Assembly (NCBI RefSeq): GCF_036669915.1 | Contig: NC_089325.1 | Coordinates: 15,913,463 to 15,977,462 of the forward strand | DNA: 64,000 nt | Source of the DNA: Pocillopora verrucosa | Taxonomy: Eukaryota; Cnidaria; Anthozoa; Scleractinia; Pocilloporidae | Reading direction: 5' to 3' | Part shown: positions 1 through 12,390 of the stretch, in pieces | Layout of the letters: each line of letters starts with the position of its first letter | How positions within the stretch are numbered: the first letter of the stretch is position 1 | Notes under the pieces: generated by a model | Databases searched by the model: none | What the model saw: only the letters and a program-made list of their open reading frames with translations | Told to the model about the DNA's origin: nothing | Translations under genes and position numbers: made by a program

Positions 1-129
1 AGCACATATGCCTGACTAACCATGCAATTGGGTGGCATAAGTCTAAAATTATCACAATTAATCGGCGTTACCACTAGCGCCTTTGTTTGGAAGCTTGGCA
101 TATTAACTCCGCCAACGCTCTTTTAAATC

Positions 130-345
130 GCGATGACGGCAACTGACTTCCTGACGCCTATTCACACCTCGTCAGAAAAAAAGGCAGCTAATAAGTGATC
201 GTATAAAAGGACCTCTTGTTGCAGCGTTTAGATCACCCCTGAAGAAGGAACTAGACAGGAGTGTCGAAACGTTGGGTCTATGAATTGTAACTTCTTCGGT
301 CACATTCATTAAATCTATAAACCAGAGTAGCCTCAAACTGTGTCT
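130..345 (+). repeat. Interspersed repeat carrying a GAAGAAGG...CGAAACG motif
   Basis: This block abuts the GPCR pseudogene and replaces the 5'UTR seen at the intact gene. At 238-278 it carries ctgaagaagg, a potential small stem (gaca..tgtc), then cgaaacgttgg. The same order (ctgaagaagg, stem, cgaaacg) recurs at 21075-21100 inside a palindrome. Such motifs recur in animal retroelement and MITE ends, and the order recalls a hammerhead ribozyme core (CUGANGA, stem II, GAAA), although the fit is imperfect. Boundaries are approximate. Confidence 0.4.
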
Positions 346-349
346 AAAC

Positions 350-555
350 ATGACATTGTTCTCCGAAAACAGCACACAGACAACCAGCCATGCAGCCTCG
401 AATAATTCCGACCAAGCTTGTTAATTAACAGTCGACTCCGCTATAGAGGTTACAGCAAAAGCTCTGGCATATACTTTCATTTTCCTGATTTCAGTTTTCG
501 GAAATATCTTTATTCTTGTGGTTATTTATAAGAACAAGCAGCTACGAAAATCCAA
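350..555 (+). pseudogene. Truncated class-A GPCR pseudogene (N-terminus to TM1/ICL1)
   Basis: The region is a clear duplicate of the first ~70 codons of the intact GPCR at 8081-9232. Both start ATG-ACA, share the SENSTQ N-terminus, a Cys at residue 24, and a TM1 with GNIF..LVVIYKNKQLR. Codon 25 is TAA here (GAA in the intact gene). Similarity stops abruptly after 'LRKSNK' at about 555, before TM2, and the following sequence is unrelated. The copy therefore has both a nonsense codon and a 3' truncation. Its 5' side is joined to a repeat instead of the GPCR 5'UTR. It is a dead paralogue fragment. Confidence 0.85.
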
Positions 556-1555
556 CAAGGCTCAGAAATCGTGTCGGTAGGAATAAGAGAAATTTTGTCA
601 ACACGCTTGTCTTTATGAAAGTTTCTATTCAGAAGTTTGAGAGATTTTGTGGAAAAGGACCCCGCGTTTCTTGAGGAAATCAAGGCGGAATTCTTGGCGG
701 AATCTGGCGCCATAGATCAGCGTGTTAGTATGCAAAACACCCTGGTAGCGATTCCAAAGGAAGGAAGGGCCGATATTCTGTCAATTTGGAAATGTCATAG
801 GTCATTTCTAGGATGTGTGGCGTTTTTGTTCATGTAGGTTCAGGTAGGAACAAGTGATTTAAAATAGAGGCTGATTTCAACCAATCTCTGCCGTTTTCGC
901 CCCACTTGCTCATTAGTGTATTAATTCCCTTTTTCCTACGTCTGGTTATTTGTATCAAATGCCGCAACAAGCACAATGCTTCTGTGAAGGAAATGCCTAG
1001 GGTTTCTTTGGAATCAACAGACATGCAAAGACGGAAGTATGTGATTCTTGCGCCTATGTGAGGTAAAAGAGTTTGTGCGAATAAAAAGCCTTTGATATTG
1101 GTGCATGCGGTTGTGTATATAAGCTAAGATACATAACCTTTTTCCAATAAAAAAAAAGCTTTTCGGGCGGTAATTATTAACAAGGAAACTTAAATAATTA
1201 ATTATAGCTTACTGGCATGGTGTCTTGCCTGTATCGAGGATCTCGAGGTAGTTGCCTTTGCAAGACACACCCAGAAATATATTTATTTGTATTGATTCAG
1301 TTTTTGTTGATATTTTTTTAACTACAAAAAAAATGTTCCTGGTGCTAAAACGGTTCGCCTGCGCATTAGGTGCTCGGCGAAAAGCCTGTAGCAAGCATCG
1401 GAGAGAACAGATACGATGTCTTTCGCTCGCGTGACTTCTCGCTCGCGCGTACTACTTTGAATCACTCGCGCCTAGCCTGTTACCCAGCTTATGTGTAAAC
1501 ACTCATATAAAACTTGGTATCTTTTATCTAAGGCCAAGCAAAGATGCCACTCTAG
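556..1555. other. Intergenic stretch, no supported gene
   Basis: There is a 66-codon plus-strand open frame at 637-837 containing FVEKDPAFLEEIKAEF. It has an amphipathic, charged composition but no ATG in good context, no recognised family and no splice partner. I could not support it as a gene. The rest shows nothing notable. Confidence 0.3.
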
Positions 1556-1559
1556 AAAA

Positions 1560-2940
1560 GTTCAAACTTGTTCGTCATGCCTAACGTGGTGTGCATAGTG
1601 GCCTAGTGCTCCGTCATTAATTAATACATGGATCATTGCAAAGAAACTGGATTTCAATCGATAAGTAAATCCACGATGTGGAGAGTACTAAAAGTTCAAG
1701 AGGCCACATTGCGTGGTCTCCACAATACTGCGGCTGAGGGAGCGGATGGTTTTAAGGATTTTCTCCAAATTATAGACGAACTGGAACGCATGGGAGCAGA
1801 GAAGGATTGGTGTTAAGAAGTTCGGAAGAGGCTTCAGGAAAACAAGTTGTATTTGAAAACTACATATCGTAATCACTGCAAAGATGATGATAGCAAATGT
1901 GCCGATCACTGTAGGGTCTTTGCATTGAACGATGCTTGTGACACTGGCTTTCGGAAAGTATGCAGTCACAGTCATAGTCACAACGTGAAGTATGAGGATT
2001 GTGAGAAGCTGATCAGAAGAGTGTTCTTGAAGAAGTAAGAGATGCTATTTCTAAGTACACAGTGTAATTGGGTAACGTTCAAGAGGAAGACCATCCGTAT
2101 GAAACGAAAAATGCCGCCGCTGAGATCCTTGAATGAAAAGGGCATATCCTGAGGGCAGATAACCAGGATCTTGATTCTTTGAGGGAGATGAAGCATTTAT
2201 ATTAGTTGACTGGGCAATGAAGTTCATAGCTATGAAGTTCCGGAAAACTGAGTAAGCAGAATGGTTTGCCAAGAGGGGAATCAATTAGCATGTGAGTAGT
2301 GTTGTTGTGAGACAGGAGGAAAGCCTAAAAGTAACCTGCTACGTACACCTTCTTAACAGCTGTAAACAAGACTGGTTTTCAGTGCTGTCAGTCCTTTAAA
2401 ATTTTTATTTCATCATGAAGTTGCAAAATCCAGGAATAAAAAAAGGCTTTCTAAGATCAGATGAGTACGTTGTTGTCACAAAAGTAAGCTAGTGTCATCC
2501 TTACGAGAGCTCGGACATCGCTAAGGAATCGAACTCGTGAGGTACGATCATTCTGAGCCACAAGCTGGAAAAGATATGGGTGACAGGATTCTGTTTCCGT
2601 TAAAAGCATCAATCAGGAGATACTGCAACGAAGGTCATGGTGTTGTTTCAGCCAAAAACATGTATACCGCATTGAAAGAGAGACAAGTCAGGGGAACGAC
2701 GGCGTCAGTGTGCATAGTCCAGGAACAGAACTCAACCCTAGAAATTGACAAGATTGCCAATTTCAACAGCCTACACCACTTTGAGTTTACACAAGAGGGC
2801 TTGCACGTGTGGAGAGCGTTTAATGTTGGACCTGGGAAGTTTATTTCATGGAATAAAATTGCAATTTGTCCACAAAAAAAGACGGATCTTGTGGAGGAGA
2901 TCCCATTCTTTCCCACTACTTCTCGACGATTTGCATAGAC
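1560..2940 (+). pseudogene. Decayed copy of a multi-copy cnidarian protein family (probably transposon-derived)
   Basis: Successive plus-strand fragments in different frames read as one protein. At 1628-1816 is a segment with STMWRVLKVQEATLRGL and NTAAEGADGF; at about 1820-2038 a Cys/His-rich stretch (NHC..DHC..FALND..CEKL); at 2085-2285 a segment with DWAMKF..KFRKTE..WFAKRG; at about 2560-2880 a segment with RRYCNEGHGVVSA and HHFEFTQEGLHVWRAFNVGPGK. At least three frame changes and several stops separate them. I recognise this order from uncharacterised, highly repeated proteins of corals and anemones with Cys/His-rich and possible nuclease/transposase-like parts. That identification is from memory and the function is unknown. 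The copy is non-functional. Confidence 0.6.
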
Positions 2941-4400
2941 GATTTGGTTCTCAAATGTTCATACAGGTTTGAATATTTTAAGCTGTCAAAACTCAAATAT
3001 GAAATAACAGAGATCGAATTTTTAAAAAAGAGTTTCTATCAAGACCTTGACCGAGCACCAATCAAATCATATGATTCGATACGTTGTTATTGACGTTTTT
3101 CATCACTAGATAGCAAGATTTGTCAAAATTTGGCCTTTTAAAATATTAAGAGTGTTAATCGGTGACGTCTAAAAGCTCTTTCCTACTATATTTTTCACTT
3201 AAAATGGTTAAAATCTAAGATTTACTAGGCTACTTATATAAAACGGTAGGAGTTTGCTCCACGTACTAGTTTGCATAATTCAGTGAAAACTACTAAAGAT
3301 TTGAAATCATCACGGCGAAGAAAATTAATAAGTACAAGATGTTTTTTTTTTTTTTTTTTTCTGCCGCCAAACATCTTATCAGAAGAGATCCAGCGGATGT
3401 TTCAATGGTCTGCTCTGGACTTGAGCAAAGTCAACCAAGAAAGAAAGTGTACTTTTGACCAATTTCAGAAAGCTTCCTAACGAGTGTTTTTAAATAGATT
3501 GTCACCAACCTCTGATTAAACGAATATCAAAATTGATATGCTTTTTATACACCTTACGTATTACACAGTTTAAGAATACAAAATAATATTTGCTGAATGA
3601 GGTGTGATACGATGATCGGGCTTTTCAACTTTTGAAATTTTCGATGTCGCAAGAGGTCAAAAAAGGGCCTTTTGTAGCTCTAACTATTGAGAACTCTAAA
3701 AATTTTATTTTAACGTATCCAGAAACTATGGTTGTGGTTTTATTTACTTGCTACCAAAGATAGTTTATTGGGTAAAGTTTGAAGGAAAACTTTGTTCCGA
3801 TGCGAAATGCCCTGAACCACTCTTACAGAGATCGCTACTTAACACTTAATTTAAGAGGCTTTATTACATCGTATTCTCAAAGTGGCAGACTGCGTCTATT
3901 TCATGTTTCCAACAGCACAGCACAAGGGGGACGTCAGGAACACGGCGACAAGCGGCATGAAAGTTTAATGATGCGGATTTTTTGATCAGTGGTATAGATA
4001 GAGGCCTATTGTTACAGAAATCTCTTCTAATGCAACTGTAATACTCTAAGCAGAATATATATTTTTAATTATTCTTAAGTGTCTTTTGTGGGTATTTTTA
4101 CGACCAATAATCAAACTTCAACTTTGAGGAACAAAATTAAATAAACCAATGAGCATAACTTCTGATTACATGTTTTAAGCTACAAATATTTTGCTCTCAG
4201 CAAAATAAAAGACCGACATGAGGAAAAAAAGGAAAACCCGCAATTATTAAAATGACCGCTTCCTTATATCGTCTTTTGTTTTAATTCAATGGGAAGTCGA
4301 TATTGTTATGTCGTGGGACAAGAGGAATTGTTTATTTTTAATGTTAGTACTGATAAATGTATCTAGTTTGCCCACACATATTTGTATTAATGTCTTGTTA
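2941..4400. other. Intergenic stretch, no supported gene
   Basis: AT-rich DNA with an 18-base T tract near 3342-3360. The short open frames here (for example 3779-3985) lack recognisable domains or splice partners. I see no gene. Confidence 0.4.
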
Positions 4401-4404
4401 ATTG

Positions 4405-4512
4405 GAATTATAAATAGAACCCACCCTCACTAGACTTTAGTCAGACCAAACGGTAACTTCAACGAAACTAAGAGGTGCTATTTAAACAAACGATCATGAA
4501 CCTTTAAATATT
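4405..4512 (+). pseudogene. Relic of the GPCR promoter and 5'UTR
   Basis: The block matches the region upstream of the intact GPCR (about 7924-8015). Both contain a TATA element (TATAAATAG at 4409; TATATAGG at 7927), then gaaccca/ggaccca, then ctttgatcagaccatacgg-like and acttcaacgaa, and an aaacaa..cgatcatg/cgatcgtg segment. Downstream the similarity is lost and no receptor coding sequence follows. It is a second, independent duplication remnant of the same locus, separate from the coding fragment at 350. Confidence 0.6.
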
Positions 4513-7500
4513 CTCGAGTAGAATTCCCAAACTACCCGCAGAGAAGGAAAAGATGACATGTTTACGCCTTAAGATACTTTTTCGACAGAAAAAAGGATTT
4601 TCATTTCAACATGTGAAGACCAATGGTAGTTCTGTTATACATCCCAATGCAGCAGAATATGACACGAAACTCATAGTTTTCAGGTTCATAAATTGCTATC
4701 AATAAATGACCTCGTTTTTTATATATATGTAATACAAGCAAGTTTAACTCAACCATAGGGAACTTCGGCCAAGCGATTTGCCGGTGCATGGAAACGTCAG
4801 CAGGATTTCTAGTTACCAATTTCAGATCTAACTAAAAATAATCAGAACTAGAATATTCAAGATTCGCTCAAAAGGAGTAAATTTGTCTTTGAGAGTTGAC
4901 CGTAAATTCCACTGCATTAGCTACGATCAGCGATCGTTTAATTCTTTCACGCAGCCGTTCCTAAGCAGTGGTATAATCTTCATTAGAAACAATATGAGGC
5001 TGATTTATCATGATTAGAGGTCGGTTAGTTTCGTGTCCTCGATCTCCATAGGGACCGATTCTTCTTATGATTGAGGGTCAGGGGAGGCTGCAATTATAAA
5101 ATTTTGTTCATCTAGTGGTTCCTTAAAATCCTCAATTCTGACAACGTACATTGTCGAGTTTCCTATCCTTCAAACTTGGCTAAGCTATGTATATATTTCT
5201 TTGATTCTCTTTATCAGGATAATCACAATTTAATACTACTGAAGTGCGGATGCTACTAAAGGGTGGATTTAGGGAGCCTCTCATAAAAATTTAATAAGCA
5301 GCCAAAGCACTCGTTACATGTCCAACGCGCTCGTTAATTATCTTCCAAGAAAACGACTCGAAGCGAAGCGAAATAAAGCGAATTGAAAGGAATTCGGTCA
5401 GTCGAATTGAAGCGGTTGCCATAAACAGATGATATAAATTGAAAATTATTACGATCATAGATAAATGAATTGACTGAACAAGAAAACATAAAATAAAGAA
5501 AAGCAAATAAAGTCATTTGCAAACGTTATACGAGATCTGGAAAAAATGGGCAAATTGACAATGTCGTGAAAAGATTGACGACGACATTTGAATGGTTTGC
5601 ACGATAGATCCGAATAATTGAAATCAAGAATGAATGAAACATATTTGCATAAAAGCGATAGGAAGAAAGGAAATTATTAAAAAAAAAGACAGAATGTTGA
5701 TGGAAGTTCTGTGGGCTGAACAAAGATGTAGCAAAAAGACAAAAAATGCGAATTATCAATAAAATGCAGCATCCACGATCCATCAATGGCAAGGAGATGA
5801 AAAATATTCATTTTACTTCTATTTTCTCTATGGGGATTTATTTCTCTCGTTCAGGTGCCAGATTTAGTTTCCATCGTTTAAACGTTTATTCCACAAAAAT
5901 TTCTTCATCAGTTTGCCTGAGTTTAACGCCCTCTACCGCCGATACTAGAATTCATTTTGCTGTCACAGGAAAAGTGAACGAGACTGTAATTTCTATCAGA
6001 CACAACGTGGGTACAACTTTCTTCATTACACTGCGTTCAACAATGGGCAGTCGTTAATAATAGCAACACAGGTGCCTTTCGAGTATAATTCAGTCCTTTC
6101 ATGCCTTGAGGGCCTCTTCACCACACTTAAAACGTCTCTTTGTCAAAAAACTTTTCTAGATGATGCATGTATATTGTATTTCACGTAGATTTTTTTTCAG
6201 GTAGTATCACATTGGGCATTTAAACAACAGTCGTTTTCGCCATCGGAGAGCAATTTCTTATATCTTTCCCGATTAAACCTATCGTTGAGAAAAAGTTCAT
6301 CTTGGAATTTCCCCTTTTGGATTCTAGGTAAAAGCGAGATCTAAAGTAGTGTTTATTTTGCGGTTAGAACTTCCTCACAAGCATTCGCGATCGATATTGA
6401 CACTCCAATTGTTATCCCGTTTCACCAAGAGCAAAACAATTAATTTTAAGACGCATTGACGGAGTGAAACTTTTCAGTTCGCACATTTATCATTATGCCG
6501 ACCCCTCAGTGTTAAGAACGGCTTTGTTAAAGAAAACGCATCACGCCTTTTGAGAATAAACTCAGTGCAAGTGAAATCTCAATTCTAGCTGTTCAATCGA
6601 ATATACCTCAGGTGTACTTTGACAAGTTTCTGTCTGAAGTGAACTTCTCATTCGGGCAAACCGCTTTATAATCTTAAAAGTTATTGTGAAAAATTAGTAT
6701 CTTATCCGAGACAATGCAGATCTTGCGAACATATTCGAGCTAAAAGAGCAAATTGTTGGATATCGATCGGAAGGAAAGATATCTGAAAGACTTTCCTGTC
6801 AAAGCGAAATTATCTCTTTTCATATAGCATGGGAAAAAAGAGAATATCCCCTTGAGCTGGAGAGATTTTGCTGACGTCTTGACTGAAAAGAGTTATAAGA
6901 GATTATGTTTTGTGAAATAGTATCCAAAACTTTAACACACCAACTATCCGGTAAGAATCCCTCATAAATGTACTTCCACTTGAACCCCACTGATGCTCCA
7001 TCTATTTTTCAGTGAAACGTGATTTTAGCACGTACTAGCTCGTGATTCTTTTTCTCGATTTTCTCATTATTTGGATAAACGTGACATAATTTTGGCTTAT
7101 ATCCTGTACACGCGAGCAAAGACTGAATATTTGCACGTGATTGTAATTTCCACATAGTTTAATGGAAGCACGTAAGCAGGCTCGGAGAAATTGATTGAAT
7201 GACAATTCAACAAGGCCTCTACAGAGCAACAAGATTGCTAATTGGAGGGAAATGCTGAAACTGGCACTGGAACCTTCGCAGATTCACAATGTAATGATCG
7301 AGTGTTTTGAATTATTACCCGCCTCCGTGTTTTAAAATCTGCTCGACAATAGTAAAGGGGAACCACGCATCTGCTCTGCAAATTATTATAAAGAAAAATC
7401 AGTGTTGATCTCCTAGGTCGCTGAGTGCTATTTTTTATCATTATTATTTTCGTGACTTTTGTACAAACTAGAAACTTCGAAAGAGAAGAACCAAATTAAT

Positions 7501-7920
7501 AAAATAAAAAAAATTGCATAACTTGTAATTCTCTCATAACTACCCAGCCCTTGGCAAAAAGCTCTGCCTCATGAAGAAAAAAAAAACTATATCCTAAGAT
7601 TATGAATAAAACCTTAGAAAAAAAATAAAAATACGGCGTCCTCGATCCAGCATACTTAAATAGTCTTTAATACGATTTTCCATCTGCTCCCTTTTTATCT
7701 GCTTTTATTTTATTTCAAAGGACAGTCACTACCATGAGGAATCCATCCATCATTAGCCTCTAAATTCGACAGTCTCTATACATCGTCTCTTTTGCGGGGT
7801 AATTTCTATTTAACGTTAATCATGATTGCTTTCGTTGTCAGCCTTGCCCCCATTTAATTGTATTCATCTGTCATTTATTTGTATTTATGTATTCAAATGA
7901 ACTTTAAAACGAAACGAATC
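4513..7920. other. Intergenic stretch with one weak candidate exon
   Basis: Mostly AT-rich, featureless sequence. A possible acceptor (tttctctcgttcag, ending 5854) is followed by 66 open plus-strand codons to a TAA at 6055-6057, with Ser/Thr-rich, beta-strand-like content (SVCLSLTPSTADTRIHFAV). No upstream partner exon was found, so I do not call it a gene. Confidence 0.3.
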
Positions 7921-7926
7921 TTCAAG

Positions 7927-7932
7927 TATATA
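7927..7932 (+). promoter_or_regulatory. Possible TATA box of the plus-strand GPCR
   Basis: TATATA lies about 150 bases upstream of the receptor ATG. It is retained as TATAAATA in the duplicated 5' relic at 4409, which supports a promoter role. No initiator was resolved. Confidence 0.4.
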
Positions 7933-8080
7933 GGACCCATCCTAAGAACTTTGATCAGACCATACGGCGACTTCAACGAACTCAGTGCTGCGATTAAACA
8001 AGTGATCGTGTTAAGAACTTTGTATAGCCTTTTCGTAAATTTGACGAACATCAGAGAAAATTATAACGGTGAACACAACC

Positions 8081-9232
8081 ATGACATTCTTATCCGAAAA
8101 CAGTACACAGATAACCATCCATGCAGCTTCGAGTAATTCCGACCAAGCTTGTGAAATAACAGCGGACTCCGCTGTAGAGATTACAGCTAAAGCTCTGGCT
8201 TATATTTTTATTTTCATGGTTTCGTTTTTCGGAAATATCTTTCTTCTTGTGGTCATTTACAAGAACAAGCAGCTACGAAGATCCATCAACTACTTCGTTT
8301 TCAACATGGCTGTATCTGACCTCTTCAACCCTTTGACCGTCATAACTGTGAAGATCGTTGAGATCATTTCAGGCTCGGAATCCTGGAAAGTTGATCGTCC
8401 GTGGCTGTTAGGAAACATTCTATGCAAACTTGCCTACTTTCTGCCAGATGTTTCCCTTTTGGTTTCCATCGGAAGCCTTCTTTTGATCTCGATAGACAGG
8501 CTCTTCGCTGTCGTCTTTCCACTGAAGGCCAAACTTATCTCCTCAAAAGTACGATTGATCAGCATACTAATCACGTGGTGTGTCGCCATCGTCTTCCACG
8601 CACCTTATTTTTACAGTTTCAAACTGATCCTCTACGAAAATAAAACGTATTGTATTTTAAATTGGGGACCAGCACTCGACCACCTGAAAACACACAAGGG
8701 ATTTGTTACGGCATCGTTTATAACTTTTACCCTCATTCCTGTAATTATCCTGGTTATTGTGTATAGCATTATCATATGGACAATAAGAAAAAAGAACAAG
8801 AAAAGTAAAGAGCGATTGTCTTGTCGCCAAAACCATCGAGATCAGCAGCTGAGGAAAATTGTCCAAATGACGATGGCCATCATGATTTCCTTTGTTTCCT
8901 GCATGACTCCACTGCTTATCTATTTATTTCTTCATATTTTTGTATGGAATTGGGAATCGCCACCCGTTTGTGTATTTCAAACAATCATCCCATTTATTTC
9001 TGCCTTTCTGCTGCATTCATGGAGTGCAGTTAATCCCTGCATTTGTTTTATCTTTAGCAAGAACTATCGCAACGGCCTTAAGCAATGTTTTCATTGTGAC
9101 AGTCTCAGTCGAAGGTTATCAAGTATGCAAGAGCACTATCGAATGCGAACGATGACGAGCTCCTATGGAGACAGCTCTCTTCAGATTCATTCAAGTAGCG
9201 TACACATTATCTCGTACAGCAGAAACACATGA
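8081..9232 (+). CDS. Rhodopsin-family (class A) GPCR, peptide-receptor-like
   Basis: An intronless 383-residue seven-transmembrane receptor, predicted to sit in the plasma membrane and signal through G proteins. Landmarks: glycosylation sites at N7 and N187; GN in TM1 (N52); MAVSD in TM2 (D80); C115 before TM3, pairing with C191 in extracellular loop 2 (ENKTYC); DRL in place of DRY at 139-141; W166 in TM4; P220 in TM5; CMTP at 274-277 where most receptors have CWxP; NPCIC at 318-322 in place of NPxxY. A basic third loop (RKKNKKSKER) and a Ser-rich tail follow. The start is ATG 8081 (acaaccATG); an in-frame GTG at 8069 merely extends the frame. It resembles the cnidarian expansion of neuropeptide-type receptors and is paralogous to the receptor at 60766-61896. 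Its ligand is unknown. Confidence 0.9.
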   Translation: MTFLSENSTQITIHAASSNSDQACEITADSAVEITAKALAYIFIFMVSFFGNIFLLVVIYKNKQLRRSINYFVFNMAVSDLFNPLTVITVKIVEIISGSESWKVDRPWLLGNILCKLAYFLPDVSLLVSIGSLLLISIDRLFAVVFPLKAKLISSKVRLISILITWCVAIVFHAPYFYSFKLILYENKTYCILNWGPALDHLKTHKGFVTASFITFTLIPVIILVIVYSIIIWTIRKKNKKSKERLSCRQNHRDQQLRKIVQMTMAIMISFVSCMTPLLIYLFLHIFVWNWESPPVCVFQTIIPFISAFLLHSWSAVNPCICFIFSKNYRNGLKQCFHCDSLSRRLSSMQEHYRMRTMTSSYGDSSLQIHSSSVHIISYSRNT

Positions 9233-12200
9233 GCTCGCTATATATTTAGATCCTAAATCAGAGAAGCAGCAGTAGAATCATTGGGTATGCACCTCGAACC
9301 TTTAAGTTGGGTTCAGAGATGGTTTGCAACGTTATGTGAAAACTGATAGTCTTTCGATTTCATGGAAAACATCAAGGACCGCGTAAGGACTAAATGCGAC
9401 ACACTTAAGCACCAGAAGCTAAAGGACATTATTCTCAGATCACGATATATCTGTTCTCTCCGTCAGCTGATTTCCTTTTGCAAATTTCGTGAGATTCAAA
9501 CGATAAAGTCCAGCAGATATTAGCGGCAGAGCCACAATGGGTCGCTTGTCCTAGTTAAATTTTTTGTGTAGGCATTTTCCGCGATGAAAGATGATCTATG
9601 AATTATTTGCACGGTATATTTAAAAGCATATCATTATGGACTGAAATCAAGAGAATTATCTTGATTGAAACCTCAAACCTTTTTAAATAAAATGAACGTC
9701 TCTTTTATACACGATCATGTTTCGGTGAAATTAGCTACCGTTCGACATCTGTGGTTTTTTGCTTCTTTTTCATTGACCTTCCTATCGTGCTCTCACGAAA
9801 ACCCAAAGTTAATTTGCCTCATATATTCCATAAGGTTCACGGAATATAATTTATTTGCTTTTAGCCCTTAAATTTTCGTCTTCTCGTTTATTTTTAGGAA
9901 ATATCAGCATTTGACAGCTTCGATTCAGTCTGACAATTGAGGCGACACTTTTTACCGTATTTCTCACCCTCCTATTTTTTACCACCTCCACCTTGTCTCA
10001 CATGTCTTATTTTACTTCGAGCCTTAGAATTAAATCATAAGTTCTCCACTCAAACTGTCTATCCTCTCTCTATTTTTCAGTTATTTTATTTTTCATTGTA
10101 GAACGAATATATTGAATACGTATTTCATACATTAAAGTGTAACTGCTTAGCGGTTTCAAGTAGTCAAACAATAGGGCTCAATCTCACGCCTCCGTTTATA
10201 CGCTCGCGATCAGGTGTCAAACCGATAATGGGCTAAAACGGGGGAAGGAAAAATAGATTAAGCGTGATGTTTGCCAAGCCATGTTCATTAAACAACAGCA
10301 GATATATTTGTCCAAATTGATTATAATTTTCAGCTGTTAATTGCTGAACATTTTTCTTTCATAAGACCCGCAAACCATGTACCTTAGCCTTCAAATGCGA
10401 AGGGAACTCCGTTATCCATTCTTTTCTTAATATTTTTATTTTGTTTACTGTTTCTTCTTCACCATTATCCCCGAGAGTACTTCCAAATATTCCTCTACAA
10501 CCAAAGTTCATATTTCTCTTTCCCGTATTTGGTTTGCTTTTTTATTTTGTTTGTTTGTTTTTTGTTTTGTTTTTTGTTTTTTTGTTTGTTTTTTTTTGCC
10601 ATGTTTGCTGGCTTTTTCTATCAATATTATTTTAGTCTGAAGAGCATGATGTTTAGTAACTATCCACAGGGACGTCTTTATCTCTACGATGATGATTATT
10701 AAATAGCAAAACCGTCTGATACCATATGAATAGCGCAGAAAAATAAGCTTCTTTAATCCGAAGGCAGTCTACAAGCATCGATAAAAGACATAACGTTTTC
10801 ATCAGGAATTTTATCTCCCACTATTATAGCGAAAGCAACAAGAAAGAGGGCTTTCAAATTTTATGAAAACTTATCGGGTTCGTTTCTAAAATAATTATTT
10901 CTTAAATTCATCACCGAGCATCTGATTTCATGGAGACGTGTATCTTAATTCATTAGATATCGCTGGCGTCGGTAATGCTTTGTAATATCAAAGCCTCGTC
11001 GCCCCATTACGCTTTCGATTCTTGTAGTGGTTTTTTACGTTACAAGGTTAATTGCTTGTTGAGTAAACATTTTTTCCCTTCGGGTGCGTTGATGTTATTA
11101 ATGTCTGATGGTGCACGATTACCCAGTTAAGCCAGATGAAGTTGATATTGTATGCAGAACGAGTTGCTCATATTAACCATGAACTTATTAAGGTTTACGC
11201 GTCGCTGTTTTCCAATAAAATACAAATACTTTAGTTACGCTGCACGATAGCTTTATATTTTTGAAGGACTATTTGAAAATACTAGGAAAACCCTACGGTG
11301 GGAATTTTTGGCTTCCTCTATCAAGAGTTAAGCAATTTTTGTCCGATCCACTCTAATCCATTCTAATTTTAAATATGTGTACAGGATATTAGAAGCTTTC
11401 AAGTGAATCTACGTAAGCTGCCATGGCCTGATATACCAGCGATTACAGAAGAAAGCCCATCTCAAAGGAAAATAATCTCGTGGGAGGGAGAACAGCGGCC
11501 GTTCTATCAAGTCAAGGTTTCCTTTGCCAAAATCCAGATCCGAATTTCTTTGAAGCTCGAGTGGTATAAATTTATTTTGAAGCTCGATTGGTATAAATTG
11601 CTCGACTTTTGGTCGATCCCTATATCCTCAAACTCATTTGCAAGATTCCGTACTCTTCCAAGCTAATCACCCATCTCTAGTAAAATTCAGGAAGTTATTT
11701 CAGCCATAAGTTGTAAATTTTGGGCTTTTCGGTTTTTTACTCCCATACTTTGCGATCCGTGAACAAACCCCTTAACCATAAATGGACCGCCAATAATCAA
11801 TTTTCCATCCAAAATCCTCCATAAAAGAAAGTAAACTCGGGTATTACCTGAAAGCTAGAAAAGATGTGTGTGTAGTATTATCTTTCATTTTTTTTTTCTT
11901 AGAGGGCACGGTAACAAATCCTGTAATCTGATTTGTTTTTAGCGCGGTGCTTATTTTCCTATCTCTACCCACGGGCACGGTAACGCTTTCATGAGTCGCC
12001 GAGTTCATCCCTACCTTCGCTGCCATTTTTCAAATATAACTTTCGTTTCTCCGGCTTGGCAGTATTTTTAATTAAGCAAAGACGTCGGTCACTACCTCAA
12101 GCCGATAAATAGTTAATTAATTCTCTCTTTTCACCCGCTCAAATAACTTTGGTTGAAAGAAAAATGTTGATTTCGAAATGAATTAATTTTTTATAAGCAG

Positions 12201-12390
12201 TAGTGTCATTATATTGGTTGATAAGCGGCCTAAAAACCGTCTGTAATTAATTATATTCCTTTACAAAAAGTACCTAGACGGTTAAAACGTGAGGTATTTG
12301 GTTATAATTGAGATAATCGAAGGAACTTTCATTCGTCTAATATCTAAATTCTCTCAAACAATTGGTTTGTAGTGAAAGGGCAAGCCACAG
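9233..12390. other. Gene-poor stretch with one weak candidate exon
   Basis: AATAAA at 9686 could end the GPCR transcript. T/G low-complexity sequence lies at about 10530-10610. A candidate exon at 11385-11516 has a good acceptor (aatatgtgtacag) and 44 open codons (DIRSFQVNLRKLPWPDI), but a poor donor and no partner. The sequence just after it contains a short tandem duplication of a ggtataaatt unit. Nothing else is supported. Confidence 0.3.

Noticed and set aside
8069-8080. GTG-initiated 12-base extension of the first GPCR
   Set aside because: Nuclear animal genes start at ATG; ATG 8081 has good context and is the start kept in the pseudogene copy at 350.
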